Origin: Fusibacter_C sp942493125
GTDB taxonomy: Bacteria > Bacillota > Clostridia > Peptostreptococcales > Acidaminobacteraceae
Assembly: GCA_942493125.1 (NCBI GenBank)
Contig: OW818667.1
Coordinates: 2,480,001-2,544,000, forward strand
Direction: 5' to 3'
Length of the DNA stretch: 64,000 nucleotides
Shown here: positions 34,642-43,431 of the stretch, piece by piece
Layout: every line of letters starts with the position of its first letter
Position numbering within the stretch: position 1 is the stretch's first letter
The notes under the pieces: generated by a model
Told to the model about the DNA's origin: nothing
The model's database searches: none
The model's input: the letters and a program-made list of their open reading frames with translations, nothing else
Program-made: the position numbers and the translations under genes

Positions 34642-34691
34642 AAAAGAACGATAACGAACCCGCACATCGCGTTTCGTCATCGTTCTTTTTT
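34642..34691. terminator. Terminator between the island and the chemoreceptor gene
   Basis: AAAAGAACGAT (34642-34652) and ATCGTTCTTTT (34679-34689) pair, with inner AACGAA/TTCGT; T run after it on the plus strand and A run before it, so it can serve both convergent genes. Confidence 0.85.
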
Positions 34692-34706
34692 AATGGACAA
34701 CCATAA

Positions 34707-36521
34707 TTAGATCTTATAACGCTTCATCTCATCCTTAAGGAACAAGACGACTTTCTCGAGTTCACTGATGTTGTCGAACAAGGAGACGATCTCAGAGGAG
34801 AAGTTTGTGACGTTCGCGCTCATCTCTTGTGATGTCGCTGAGTTTTCCTGAGCGATTGCAGCGAGGGTGTGCATGTTTTCGAATACTTTGTTTATTTTTG
34901 CCGTTTCATCTGAGAGCTGCTTCGATATTTCTGAGATAGAACCAGAAACAGTCTTGATGCGTGTAGAGGCGTGTTTGCTTTCATCGGTGACATTTGCCAT
35001 CGTCTTTGTGCCGTTTTCCAGCTCGATAAACTGATCGTTGACCTGCTCAACCATGCTATTAACGCCTTGTGTGAAGAGCTTCAAGCTGCTGTTGATGGTA
35101 TTGACGGCTTGTTTCGAGTCCTCAGCGAGCTTTCGAATTTCTTCTGCTACGACGCTGAAGCCTCTGCCCATTTCACCTGCGCGCGCTGCTTCGATAGAAG
35201 CGTTCAGTGCGAGGAGGTTGGTTTGTTCAGCGATGCTTTCAACGGTGCTGACGATGGTGATGATGTCTTTTACTTTTGCGCTAAGTTCTGTACCTTGTGT
35301 GTTGACCTGTGCAAATTTGTCTTTGACGCCATTGAGTTTGATTGAGACAGATTCAAGGTCTTCAAAAGATACTTCGATTTGCTTAACGGCTGCCTCTAAA
35401 CTTTCTTTACCCTCAAGTTCTTTTCGGCTGATGGTGTTCAAAATGTCGATGTTGTCGGCGAGTATGCTGACAGAACCTTCTGTTTCAGTAGCCTGGTGAA
35501 TCGCACCTTCAGCAACTTCTTGGACCGATCTAGAGATGAGATCTGAGACATGGCTCATGTTTGAAGCGACAGCTGAAAACTTCCCAGTGAAAGAGTATAG
35601 ATCATCCATGCCGCCTTTTAAGTACGTAAACTCTTCTCTTAAAGTCTCTTTGGCATGTGTCAAAGCAGTATAAGTGGATTCAAGATCATCACCTGTGCGG
35701 ACGCTTAAATCGTCTGATAGATTGAGCTTCTGAATTTTCTCCAGCTCTTCATTTAAATTCTTAAGTGGTTTGTTCACTGTCGTGCCGATCAGGAATCCGG
35801 ATAAAAGTACGACTAATGGTGTGACGATGAGGAGTGGTATATTTTCAAAGCCGTTGAGCGCCATAATCAAAAGTGCGGATAATAGTGTTGGTAGCAAAAT
35901 GATTTTAAGTGTGGTATTTTTTATGAAGCCAACAGAAAAAATCTTAGACATGCGATACGTCATAATCTGCTTTGGCGTTTTTTCAAACGTCAGGTGTATT
36001 TTTACGACATGTGTGCCATCGCTTTCGATTTTTTTATCGATGATCTTTGCATCGATTTTTTCGCCAAAATGGACGCCGACGCCTTCTATAAGACCCATCA
36101 AGTATTCTTGTAGACCGCGCTTTGACTTGTAAGTGATGATCATATTTTTCGCATCGATCTCTTCTGGGATCAAACGCGGCGGTTTTGCACCAGGAATGAT
36201 TTTTGTTAGCTGTGCATGAATTTTATCCATGAGTAGTAAAAAGCCCATGGCTGTGGATTTGTCAAAATATGAAGGAAACCATTTATAAAATGAGGACACG
36301 TTGTTTTGACCAAGCTTCTTCCATAGCTCCTCGGTTCTTAAGCCTGAATGCTTTGCAAATGCGCTCATGAGGCTGAAGATCTTCGCATCTTCGATCTCCT
36401 CGAGTGGTGTTATCAATTTGCTGGGATTCCAGCCTTCTTTTGTGAGAATGTCATTCTTTGTTTTTTCGCCATATAGGCTTCCGATTGTGTTTAGCCAAAT
36501 GTTTACGACTGTGCCTTTCAT
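34707..36521 (-). CDS. H-NOX (heme gas sensor) methyl-accepting chemotaxis protein
   Basis: A 604-residue receptor. Residues 1-185 form an H-NOX domain: proximal heme ligand His102 in KIHAQLTK, Pro115 in GAKPPRL, the heme-propionate motif Y131-x-S133-x-R135, and distal-pocket residues Trp9, Asn74 and Tyr140. Two membrane segments lie near residues 205-265, then HAMP-like helices and the signalling tip with NLLALNASIEAARAGEMGRG. The start at 36521 gives MKGTVVN as in H-NOX proteins and has AAGAAGG upstream; an ATG 8 codons earlier has none. Architecture matches the Tar4-type H-NOX receptor of Thermoanaerobacter/Caldanaerobacter. It should steer swimming in response to a heme-bound gas. Confidence 0.93.
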   Translation of the reverse strand: MKGTVVNIWLNTIGSLYGEKTKNDILTKEGWNPSKLITPLEEIEDAKIFSLMSAFAKHSGLRTEELWKKLGQNNVSSFYKWFPSYFDKSTAMGFLLLMDKIHAQLTKIIPGAKPPRLIPEEIDAKNMIITYKSKRGLQEYLMGLIEGVGVHFGEKIDAKIIDKKIESDGTHVVKIHLTFEKTPKQIMTYRMSKIFSVGFIKNTTLKIILLPTLLSALLIMALNGFENIPLLIVTPLVVLLSGFLIGTTVNKPLKNLNEELEKIQKLNLSDDLSVRTGDDLESTYTALTHAKETLREEFTYLKGGMDDLYSFTGKFSAVASNMSHVSDLISRSVQEVAEGAIHQATETEGSVSILADNIDILNTISRKELEGKESLEAAVKQIEVSFEDLESVSIKLNGVKDKFAQVNTQGTELSAKVKDIITIVSTVESIAEQTNLLALNASIEAARAGEMGRGFSVVAEEIRKLAEDSKQAVNTINSSLKLFTQGVNSMVEQVNDQFIELENGTKTMANVTDESKHASTRIKTVSGSISEISKQLSDETAKINKVFENMHTLAAIAQENSATSQEMSANVTNFSSEIVSLFDNISELEKVVLFLKDEMKRYKI

Positions 36522-36627
36522 AAATACCTTCTTTCGATTCGTCATCTTATTATTATATATGATAATTGCTTGATTTTAAAAAACAATTATGTAAAACCTA
36601 TGTTAAAATAGATAAGGGAGGGATACT

Positions 36628-38196
36628 ATGTTTAATCTTGTTTTCGTTATATTAGCACTAATCATAACTGCCATCGTCGCTTATAGTATCGGTCGCTATA
36701 TGAGTTTGGAAAAAAGCGGCTTCACCTATGAGCATTTTGATACGCTGGAGGAGCTTGAAGCGATGCACCTAATCGGAGACGCGGACCCTATCCTTAAAGG
36801 GATTGTTGAAGGGGTCTTGATTGTCAATATGCAACTACTGATTGAAACGCCAATCAATGCTGTGACAGATGAACTCTTTATGACGCAAGTACAAAATAAA
36901 AAGGTCACCGATTTGCTTTTTAGCAGAGACGAAGGCCTATCGCATGATATATCTAATTTGCTTGAACAGTTGTTTACGACCTTTGATACGGAAGAAAAAA
37001 ATCGAATCCTTAATATATTACCCAAAGAAGTACGTTACAACGAAAAATTTCTCGAATTAAAATATTTTTTTCCTGAAACATCGAAGCATCTTTATATTTA
37101 CGTTTTAGACCATACAAAGGAAAACTTGCTCATCTCGGAAACTGAATCCAAATTGGATGCACTTTCTATGGCGATTGAGGTGTTAAATCACCAAAAGGAT
37201 TATATTGAATTAAAGCAGCAATTCAACAAATTCGTCGTGGATGAGCTTGAACAATTTTTTATGTTCTCAGATGAAATGCACACGATCAAAAAGCTCATCA
37301 GACATAGGCTACATCAGTATAAACTTGACTGCATCAAACTCAAATTATACAATTCACAAAGCAATCTTCAGCATATAGAAGATGGCATCGACCACATGGA
37401 CGGCGACCTCACATTGGCTCAGTTTAAAACGAAGCTTGAAGGATTGGGCATACGAAAGCTGTTTGATGAAGACCAAAAAGTGTTGTCGCAATATATCAAT
37501 GAAGAGCATCTGGACGTGAGATATTTAACGATTGACCATGAAGCACTCATCGAGGTAAAAAACCTTATAAACGAGCTCCCTGAATCGAGTCAAAAGAGTA
37601 AGGCACTGAATAGAATCAATCGCATACGATTTATCAATCTGGTGGATTTGATCAATCGATACGACAAATATTCAATGGGCATTGCCAAAAGACTCAATAA
37701 AAAGATGAACCCAATCCGTTATATTGGTGAAAATATACTGTTTGACGAAGAGCGCTTCAAAGACCTCATCAACGGGTTTGTAGAGCTCGTCACAAATGCC
37801 ATCGAACACGGCATCGAGTTTCCATCTGATCGATTTAGAAATGGCAAACCAGAGCATGGCACCATTACCGTCTCAGTTGAACGTCAAGAAGGTGGTTACC
37901 TCGTCACGGTCGCTGACGATGGCAGGGGCGTTGACATCAACGGACTTAAAGAACTACTGTACGCTTCAAAGCGCTTTGCCTTTGACGATATCGTCGAGAT
38001 GTCCGATCAAGAAGTCATCGACAAAGTGTTTCTGGATGGCGTCTCTACCTATATGGCAGAAGACCATTACTCTTCAAAAGGGACGGGGCTTTTTCTATTG
38101 AAAGAAAAGATTGTCAGCTTAGGTGGCTGGATCAAGGTACAGTCTGAGCAGAACCACTTCACAAAATTTATGATTTTTATCCCTGAAAACAAGTAA
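36628..38196 (+). CDS. Membrane-anchored CheA-like ATPase, atypical
   Basis: A 522-residue protein with one N-terminal membrane segment (about 4-24), a long helical middle and a C-terminal GHKL ATPase domain. The N box ELVTNAIEHGIE (about residue 384) followed by GKPEHGTI, then DDGRGVDI and GTGLFLLKEKI, are closest to the CheA catalytic domain. The spacer between boxes fits CheA. No P1 phosphotransfer domain, CheW-like domain or receiver is evident. It is transcribed divergently from the H-NOX receptor, 106 bp away, so the two may work together; that link is inferred. Confidence 0.7.
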   Translation: MFNLVFVILALIITAIVAYSIGRYMSLEKSGFTYEHFDTLEELEAMHLIGDADPILKGIVEGVLIVNMQLLIETPINAVTDELFMTQVQNKKVTDLLFSRDEGLSHDISNLLEQLFTTFDTEEKNRILNILPKEVRYNEKFLELKYFFPETSKHLYIYVLDHTKENLLISETESKLDALSMAIEVLNHQKDYIELKQQFNKFVVDELEQFFMFSDEMHTIKKLIRHRLHQYKLDCIKLKLYNSQSNLQHIEDGIDHMDGDLTLAQFKTKLEGLGIRKLFDEDQKVLSQYINEEHLDVRYLTIDHEALIEVKNLINELPESSQKSKALNRINRIRFINLVDLINRYDKYSMGIAKRLNKKMNPIRYIGENILFDEERFKDLINGFVELVTNAIEHGIEFPSDRFRNGKPEHGTITVSVERQEGGYLVTVADDGRGVDINGLKELLYASKRFAFDDIVEMSDQEVIDKVFLDGVSTYMAEDHYSSKGTGLFLLKEKIVSLGGWIKVQSEQNHFTKFMIFIPENK

Positions 38197-38207
38197 GGAA
38201 GTCAACT

Positions 38208-39425
38208 ATGATCTATGATGCAATCATCATCGGGGCTGGCGCATCGGGACTATACTGCGCAGCCCATTTAAATAACAAGAACGTATTAATCATCGAAAAA
38301 AATAAACGCATCGGACTCAAAGTGTTGGCTTCTGGAAGTGGCCAATGCAACTTGACGCACGGTGGTTATATTAATGCCTTCCTTGGCCATTATGGTGCCA
38401 ATAAAGCGTTTGTTAAACCGGCGCTAAACGCACACACGAATAGAGACGTCGTAAGTTACTTTGAGAGCTGCGGTGTCAAATGCTTTGAACGACCAGATGG
38501 CAAAGTATTTCCGGTGAGCCTCAAAGCCGGTGATGTGGTGGACGCGCTTAAAAAAGCATGCTCAAAAGTTGTTATTAAAATGGAAACCCGCGTTATTTCC
38601 TGTGATAAGGCGGCAACACATTTCGTCGTCAAGACAGATCAAGGGGAATATTTCAGCAAGGCATTAGTCGTTGCAACGGGTGGAAGGTCTTATCCAAGCC
38701 TTGGTACCACTGGTGATGGTTACCCCATAGCCGAAGCATTTGGACACACCATAGTCCCGACGAAACCCGGGCTAACAGGCGTTGTCACGCGTTCGAAAAC
38801 ACTTTCAGCGCTTCAGGGGGTCTCGATCGACGGCGTTACTTTGACGTTAAATAGACAAGGTCAGAAGCCAAAGTTGTATCAAGGTGCCGTGTTGTTCACC
38901 CATTTTGGACTCAGTGGGCCTGTCATAATCAACAACAGTCGGGACTTTGATCGCGGGGATACCTTGTTGCTCAACTTCTTGGCATCGCCTAGCGATGTTG
39001 TCGAAGGACATTTTATAGAAACGACTAATCTGAATGGTGATAAACCGATCTCATTCTATCTCAATCAACTCAAATTGCCGGATGTGCTAAAGAGTTTAAT
39101 TATGGCGGATGCATCATTTGACAGGGATTCAAAGCTTTCAACAATCACAAAGCCACAAAGAAAGTGGCTTATGCAACAGCTGACTGCCTATGTTTGTGAA
39201 ATTGAAAGCCTAATCGGCTATCAGCAAGCGATGGTAACAGTCGGTGGCATATCGTGCGATGAAGTGGTTGCAAAAACCCTTGAATCAAAGTTGATAAAGG
39301 GTCTTTTCTTCATAGGGGAAGTGCTCAACGTGGACGGCGATACGGGCGGATACAACCTTCAGTGGGCGTTTTCATCCGGATTTGCTGCCGCTAAAAAAAT
39401 ACAAATAGACATCGAAGTCGACTAA
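38208..39425 (+). CDS. HI0933/YhiN-family FAD-dependent oxidoreductase
   Basis: A 405-residue flavoprotein: the FAD-binding IIGAGASGLYCA at residues 7-18, then ASGSGQCNLTHGG, the family hallmark, VATGGRSYPSLGTTGDGY, and the C-terminal GEVLNVDGDTGGYNLQWAFSSG. The family is widespread and poorly defined (links to rRNA/tRNA modification or aromatic metabolism have been suggested). Start follows AAGGAAG, 12 nt after the CheA-like gene, so co-transcription is likely. Confidence 0.88.
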   Translation: MIYDAIIIGAGASGLYCAAHLNNKNVLIIEKNKRIGLKVLASGSGQCNLTHGGYINAFLGHYGANKAFVKPALNAHTNRDVVSYFESCGVKCFERPDGKVFPVSLKAGDVVDALKKACSKVVIKMETRVISCDKAATHFVVKTDQGEYFSKALVVATGGRSYPSLGTTGDGYPIAEAFGHTIVPTKPGLTGVVTRSKTLSALQGVSIDGVTLTLNRQGQKPKLYQGAVLFTHFGLSGPVIINNSRDFDRGDTLLLNFLASPSDVVEGHFIETTNLNGDKPISFYLNQLKLPDVLKSLIMADASFDRDSKLSTITKPQRKWLMQQLTAYVCEIESLIGYQQAMVTVGGISCDEVVAKTLESKLIKGLFFIGEVLNVDGDTGGYNLQWAFSSGFAAAKKIQIDIEVD

Positions 39426-39439
39426 CTCTGGAGGGTAAC

Positions 39440-40333
39440 ATGACAAAACGAACCAAAGGCTTAATCAGTGTAATGATCCCCGTGATTGCATGGGGCATCT
39501 CTTTTGTGAGCACAGAATATTTACTGGACGATTTAGGTCCGATGACTATTGGTGCGGTACGATTTTTGTTTGCGACGATATTGCTTTTCGGGATGATGAA
39601 GGCGACTAAAACGTCGCTTAAAATCGATAAAAAAGACCATATTTTGTTTGTGCTCGCGGGTGGCATCGGGATCGGCATATACTTCTATTTCGAAAACACG
39701 GGCATCAAGTACATATCCGCTTCGCCATCGGCGCTGATCATAGCGGCTATCCCAATGTTTACGCTGGTGTTTGAAGCACTGATTTACAAGCGTAAAGTCT
39801 ATATAGTGGATACAATCGCCATTTTGGCATCGATCATCGGTGTCGTGCTTATAGTGGACATCAAATTTTCTGAATTTTTTAAGGCGGAAGAGTCCATCGG
39901 CTATTTGATGATGGTGGGTGCGGTCATATCGTGGGTGATATATTCCATGGCATCAAAGCCTTTGTTCGACAAATATTCATATTTGACGATCATCTTTTAC
40001 CAGTTTTTATACAGCTTGCCATTTTTCTTTGTCATGGTGCCGTTTGAAGCCAACAATTGGGGCGCGCTTGGTTTTGAAGGGATTGCGCACCTCGTATTTT
40101 TAAGCTTGGTGGCTTCAGTTCTAGGTTTTTATTTTTATGCGAAAGCCATGGATTTGCTCGGTGTTACTGAGTCATCCGTGTTCATCAATTTTCTCCCAAT
40201 TGTCACCATCATTTTCAGCTATTTTTACATGGGACAAACCATCACGTTAAAGCAACTAGTAGGTGGCTGTTTTGTTATGCTGTCTGTGACCGTGGCCACG
40301 CTTTATGAAAAAAAGCAAGTCAGCACTAAATGA
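39440..40333 (+). CDS. EamA/DMT-family transporter
   Basis: A 297-residue inner-membrane protein with ten hydrophobic helices in two five-helix repeats. RhaT/EamA features: P-V-I-A-W-G-I-S-F-V at the start, AVRFLFATILL, and AMDLLGVTESSVFINFLPI in the second half. Substrate unknown (amino acids or metabolites are common). Start follows TGGAGGG; 15 nt after the flavoprotein gene. Confidence 0.88.
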   Translation: MTKRTKGLISVMIPVIAWGISFVSTEYLLDDLGPMTIGAVRFLFATILLFGMMKATKTSLKIDKKDHILFVLAGGIGIGIYFYFENTGIKYISASPSALIIAAIPMFTLVFEALIYKRKVYIVDTIAILASIIGVVLIVDIKFSEFFKAEESIGYLMMVGAVISWVIYSMASKPLFDKYSYLTIIFYQFLYSLPFFFVMVPFEANNWGALGFEGIAHLVFLSLVASVLGFYFYAKAMDLLGVTESSVFINFLPIVTIIFSYFYMGQTITLKQLVGGCFVMLSVTVATLYEKKQVSTK

Positions 40334-40373
40334 TTGATCCGATCGTGCCGATAACTTTTTTGAGGTGACATCT

Positions 40374-42605
40374 ATGAAAATCGGTGCTTTTCTACAGTCC
40401 GTTAGTAGCGGATTAAAAACGAATGCCGCACAAGAAAAACAAGAGAAATCAACGAGTGAAATATTAATAGCAGATTATAAGGCAGAGCCATCCAGTGGCG
40501 TACAGTCTGTCTTCGATAAATATCAAATAAAACCGACTTCAGAAAATATGAAGCAGGTTTCTTCTTTTATGAGCAGCGCAAAAGGCACGGAAGCTGAAAA
40601 ACTTCAAACTTTGGATATTGCCCTTTATAAAGGGATTGAGCCAACGCGCGACAATCTCATGACGATGCATCAAGCTGTGATGCACGATGATGAAGTGGTC
40701 GGTGCACTCGTCGAAGTTGACGTTGAAGCTGCCCCGATTACTGGTGAAGCGGCTAAAAAAGTGATCGACGCCCTTAAGCTCCCAGCTCATGTTAAGGCGG
40801 CGCTTAAGCGTGAAATAGACAATGGGGCATCGCTGAAAGAGGCGGTCGTAGCTGTTGTACGCACGATTAATTCGGGTATAAGCGGTTCCGGTAATAACAG
40901 CTTGGGTGATAAAATCTCGGGTGCAAAAATTGACCTTCAGTCGAAATCCTTAGCAAAGATGATCAAGGCAATCGAAGCATTTGCTGCTTCAAAACCAGAG
41001 GTTTTAGCGCAACTATTGAAGGCGAATGGAGCAACTGCTAATACATTGAATCAAGCAAGCAATAGTCAAGCAACTGTAAATCATTCAGATGCAATTCAGT
41101 CAGACATGAATCCAATGGCATCAAATCATTTAGACTTGAACGAATCAAACTCTAATCAATCAAAGTCAAACCAATCAAATTCAAATCAATCAAACATAAA
41201 TGAATCAAATATAGCTCAATCTAATTTCAGTCAATCGCCATCTAAAATAAACAATGCAAATTCAAATCAAACGGATGCGAATAAAAACGATGTCGGCGTG
41301 TCCGCTGAGGGTGTAGACGCAGTAGACTCGAAGGATTCTTCGGATATTTCTAGTGCAATTGACACATCAGAAGCGGACATAGCAGATGATGCACTACTTG
41401 CACTTATGAACGACATGGTTGAAACGCTACTCGAAAACACGGGCACGACTTTGAACACGCTCATGGAGACGATGTCACTTAAAACGTACCTTGTCGAAAC
41501 GACGACTGAGGCGACGATGCGTGCAAAGACGACCTTTGAAACTTTTAGAGCAGAGACGTCTAGCTTGTTGAAAGCAGCTGTTGCGCCTCAAAATGAAGCA
41601 GCCATGGCAGGCAATCTTTCCAAAGTGATTGAAAAGCTCAATCAAATCATCTTAAAAAGCGATGTGACGCTTTTCACGGATATGTTTACCGAAAAGAAGC
41701 TATTGTTAATGGCTTCTGACCTCGATAAAGCGCAAGAATTGACGAGACAAGGTGACATTACAAAAGCTCAGGCCATCGTTAAATCGGCGATTGGACTCTT
41801 AGAACAAATTAAATTCAACCCGAGTCAAAGACGGGTTCAAGTCTTTGCACAGACGAAGATAGAACAGCTGACAGATGCCCTCGAAAAGCCAGAAAAGACG
41901 ACCGTGAGACTCGATGCGCACATCAAGCATCAACTTGAACAAACGCGTGACGTCCAGGGCTCAAAAATGGCAAGAGACATCCTTGAGACCATGCGGTTTT
42001 TAGGACTCAACCATGAGATGGAAGTCGCTGAAAATCTTGAGAACAATGATTTTGAAACCACTAAAGATTGGAATCAATCCAATGTGAAGGAAATACTCTT
42101 AAAGCTCATGAAAGAGGAAGTCAAAGATCGACCTATCGAAAGTGCCCAGCAAAATCTCATGAATTTGTCCGGACAACAGATGATGAATGATTCTGGTTCG
42201 AGAGAGCAGCCTTTTTATTTCTTCAACCTACCGATTATGGATGGCGAAGAACTTGGCAACATGAAAGTCTACATGAAAGGCGCTTCCAAGAGCCAGCAGA
42301 TGGATTGGAAAAATGCCGAGCTCTATTTCGGCGTGAAGCTGAAAGCCACTGGACCATTAGGCATCAAGGTAAAAATTCAACAACAGAAAGTGACGCTTCA
42401 AGTGATGAGCGACGACCTTTCAGGAATTAGAGGACCCCTTGAACGCGTGATGGAAGAGCTTGAATCGTTTGGATTCTCAAAGGGTGACGTCAGCTTTTCC
42501 AGTTATTCCAAAGATACAGGTATCGTGATCAAGCCACAACTTGAGACGTCAAAAAGTGCACAAAACTTTACTAACGACGGGAAAGGATTTGATTTTAAAA
42601 TATGA
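40374..42605 (+). CDS. FliK-like flagellar hook-length control protein (YlqG type)
   Basis: A 743-residue, mostly hydrophilic helical protein. Only the C-terminal part (about residues 610-715) resembles a known domain, the FliK/Flg_hook type: the strand series G-N-M-K-V-Y-M-K then a G-I-K-V-K-I-Q-Q-Q-K-V-T-L-Q-V-M segment and an L-x-x-L-E-S-F-G-F helix. The middle (about 245-302) is a low-complexity N/Q/S repeat. ATG at 40374 follows GAGGTG. Its stop overlaps the start of an FlhB-like gene, the same pair order as ylqG-ylqH in Bacillus, which supports the call. Hook-length role is inferred. Confidence 0.65.
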   Translation: MKIGAFLQSVSSGLKTNAAQEKQEKSTSEILIADYKAEPSSGVQSVFDKYQIKPTSENMKQVSSFMSSAKGTEAEKLQTLDIALYKGIEPTRDNLMTMHQAVMHDDEVVGALVEVDVEAAPITGEAAKKVIDALKLPAHVKAALKREIDNGASLKEAVVAVVRTINSGISGSGNNSLGDKISGAKIDLQSKSLAKMIKAIEAFAASKPEVLAQLLKANGATANTLNQASNSQATVNHSDAIQSDMNPMASNHLDLNESNSNQSKSNQSNSNQSNINESNIAQSNFSQSPSKINNANSNQTDANKNDVGVSAEGVDAVDSKDSSDISSAIDTSEADIADDALLALMNDMVETLLENTGTTLNTLMETMSLKTYLVETTTEATMRAKTTFETFRAETSSLLKAAVAPQNEAAMAGNLSKVIEKLNQIILKSDVTLFTDMFTEKKLLLMASDLDKAQELTRQGDITKAQAIVKSAIGLLEQIKFNPSQRRVQVFAQTKIEQLTDALEKPEKTTVRLDAHIKHQLEQTRDVQGSKMARDILETMRFLGLNHEMEVAENLENNDFETTKDWNQSNVKEILLKLMKEEVKDRPIESAQQNLMNLSGQQMMNDSGSREQPFYFFNLPIMDGEELGNMKVYMKGASKSQQMDWKNAELYFGVKLKATGPLGIKVKIQQQKVTLQVMSDDLSGIRGPLERVMEELESFGFSKGDVSFSSYSKDTGIVIKPQLETSKSAQNFTNDGKGFDFKI
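41110..41245 (+). repeat. Degenerate 12-nt repeat coding for N-Q-S-x units
   Basis: Units of the form AAYCAATCAAAN follow one another inside the FliK-like gene and encode NQSK, NQSN, NQSN, NESN, and similar. Longest unbroken part is about 41150-41215. Such coding repeats can change length by slippage in whole units without breaking the frame. Confidence 0.75.
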
Positions 42606-42826
42606 AGGGATATGACCAATCGGATATCGTCCAAAATTTCGAAGGCATCACAAAGACCTTTATCGATGCCGCAGAAAAGAAAAGTATCGCCGTTGAACCC
42701 TCTGTGGACAAGGCGCAACATATGATCAAGAACGACCTGCGCGATTCAATACCACCACAGCTCTTTGCGTTAATCTCCAGAATCACCTCTGCGATTGAGC
42801 ATGCACAAAATGAGAGAGAAGTGTGA
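42602..42826 (+). CDS. FlhB C-terminal-domain-like protein (YlqH/FlhX type)
   Basis: A 74-residue protein matching the cytoplasmic C-terminal domain of the flagellar export switch FlhB: a helix, then KKSIAVEPSVDKAQHMI (compare H-G-V-P-I-V-E-D-P-x-L-A-R), then DSIPPQLFALISRI (compare E-I-P-P-E-L-Y-x-A-V-A-E-I). The N-P-T-H autocleavage motif is absent, as in orphan FlhB-like proteins. The start overlaps the FliK-like stop (ATGA). FlhB and FliK interact in hook-length control, so the pairing makes sense. Confidence 0.72.
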   Translation: MKGYDQSDIVQNFEGITKTFIDAAEKKSIAVEPSVDKAQHMIKNDLRDSIPPQLFALISRITSAIEHAQNEREV

Positions 42827-42897
42827 GATGACAGTTTTAAGAGGGATAAGAAGGGCAAATTTTCCCATATAAGAATGGACAAAAATAAGGTATAATA

Positions 42898-42930
42898 AGA
42901 TTTGGGCAATCGCTCAAATCTTTTTTATTT
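42898..42930 (+). terminator. Terminator after the FliK/FlhB-like pair
   Basis: AGATTTGGGC and GCTCAAATCT pair over 10 bp (one G-T) with a 4-nt loop, followed by six T. A TATAAT at 42891-42896 just before it has no good -35, so attenuation is less likely. Confidence 0.75.
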
Positions 42931-42940
42931 CGAGGGGCTT

Positions 42941-43390
42941 ATGAAAGTCGAAAAATCATCTAAATCGTCGAAGACCAGTGCTTCGAAAAGTAGTGTTATC
43001 CCAAAAGTGGAAGAGAAGCCCAAAATAAGCTTCACTGAAATTTTGGCGTTTAAAGACTATGATCAGCAAAAAGAAGAGCTGCAAAAGGCGCTGGATGAAA
43101 TCGATAAAAAAGGTCAAGCGCTGGTTGAAAATCGAACCGTCGAAAATTTATACGTCTATAAAGATCTCATCAAGGGCTTCATTGAAGAAACAGTCATCAA
43201 GGGCCTTGAAATAAGAGAGCGTAGAGGGTTCTCGAGAACGGGTCGAACGAAAGTCATGCGCACAGTCGCCGAAGTCGATGCGAAACTCATCGAGCTTACA
43301 AATCTGATCATCAAAAGAGAGCATAAAGAAATCAACGTCCTGAAAAAAGTCGGAGAGATTCAAGGTCTTCTCGTCAACATTCTCATTTAG
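42941..43390 (+). CDS. YaaR (DUF327) family protein
   Basis: A 149-residue soluble helical protein. After a basic, serine-rich 25-residue N-terminus it has the DUF327 pattern: L-D-E-I-D-K-K-G-Q-x-L-V-E-N-R-T-V-E-N-L, YKDLIKGFIEE, and the R-x-x-R-T-K-V-M-R-T-V-A-E-V-D-x-K-L block. Function unknown in the family; in Bacillus yaaR sits near DNA-maintenance genes. ATG at 42941 follows GAGGGG. It is 41 nt upstream of the pcrA-ligA fusion and probably co-transcribed. Confidence 0.82.
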   Translation: MKVEKSSKSSKTSASKSSVIPKVEEKPKISFTEILAFKDYDQQKEELQKALDEIDKKGQALVENRTVENLYVYKDLIKGFIEETVIKGLEIRERRGFSRTGRTKVMRTVAEVDAKLIELTNLIIKREHKEINVLKKVGEIQGLLVNILI

Positions 43391-43431
43391 GCTGAGAGGT
43401 TTCATAAAATACATTATTAGGAGGCATTTCA

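Noticed and set aside
35038..35499. 153-codon plus-strand frame inside the chemoreceptor gene
   Set aside because: Antisense to the conserved signalling domain; repetitive S/T/L-rich product and no start signal.
42891..42927. Attenuator before yaaR
   Set aside because: The hairpin would overlap the start point of the TATAAT-like element, which lacks a -35; more likely the terminator of the upstream pair.
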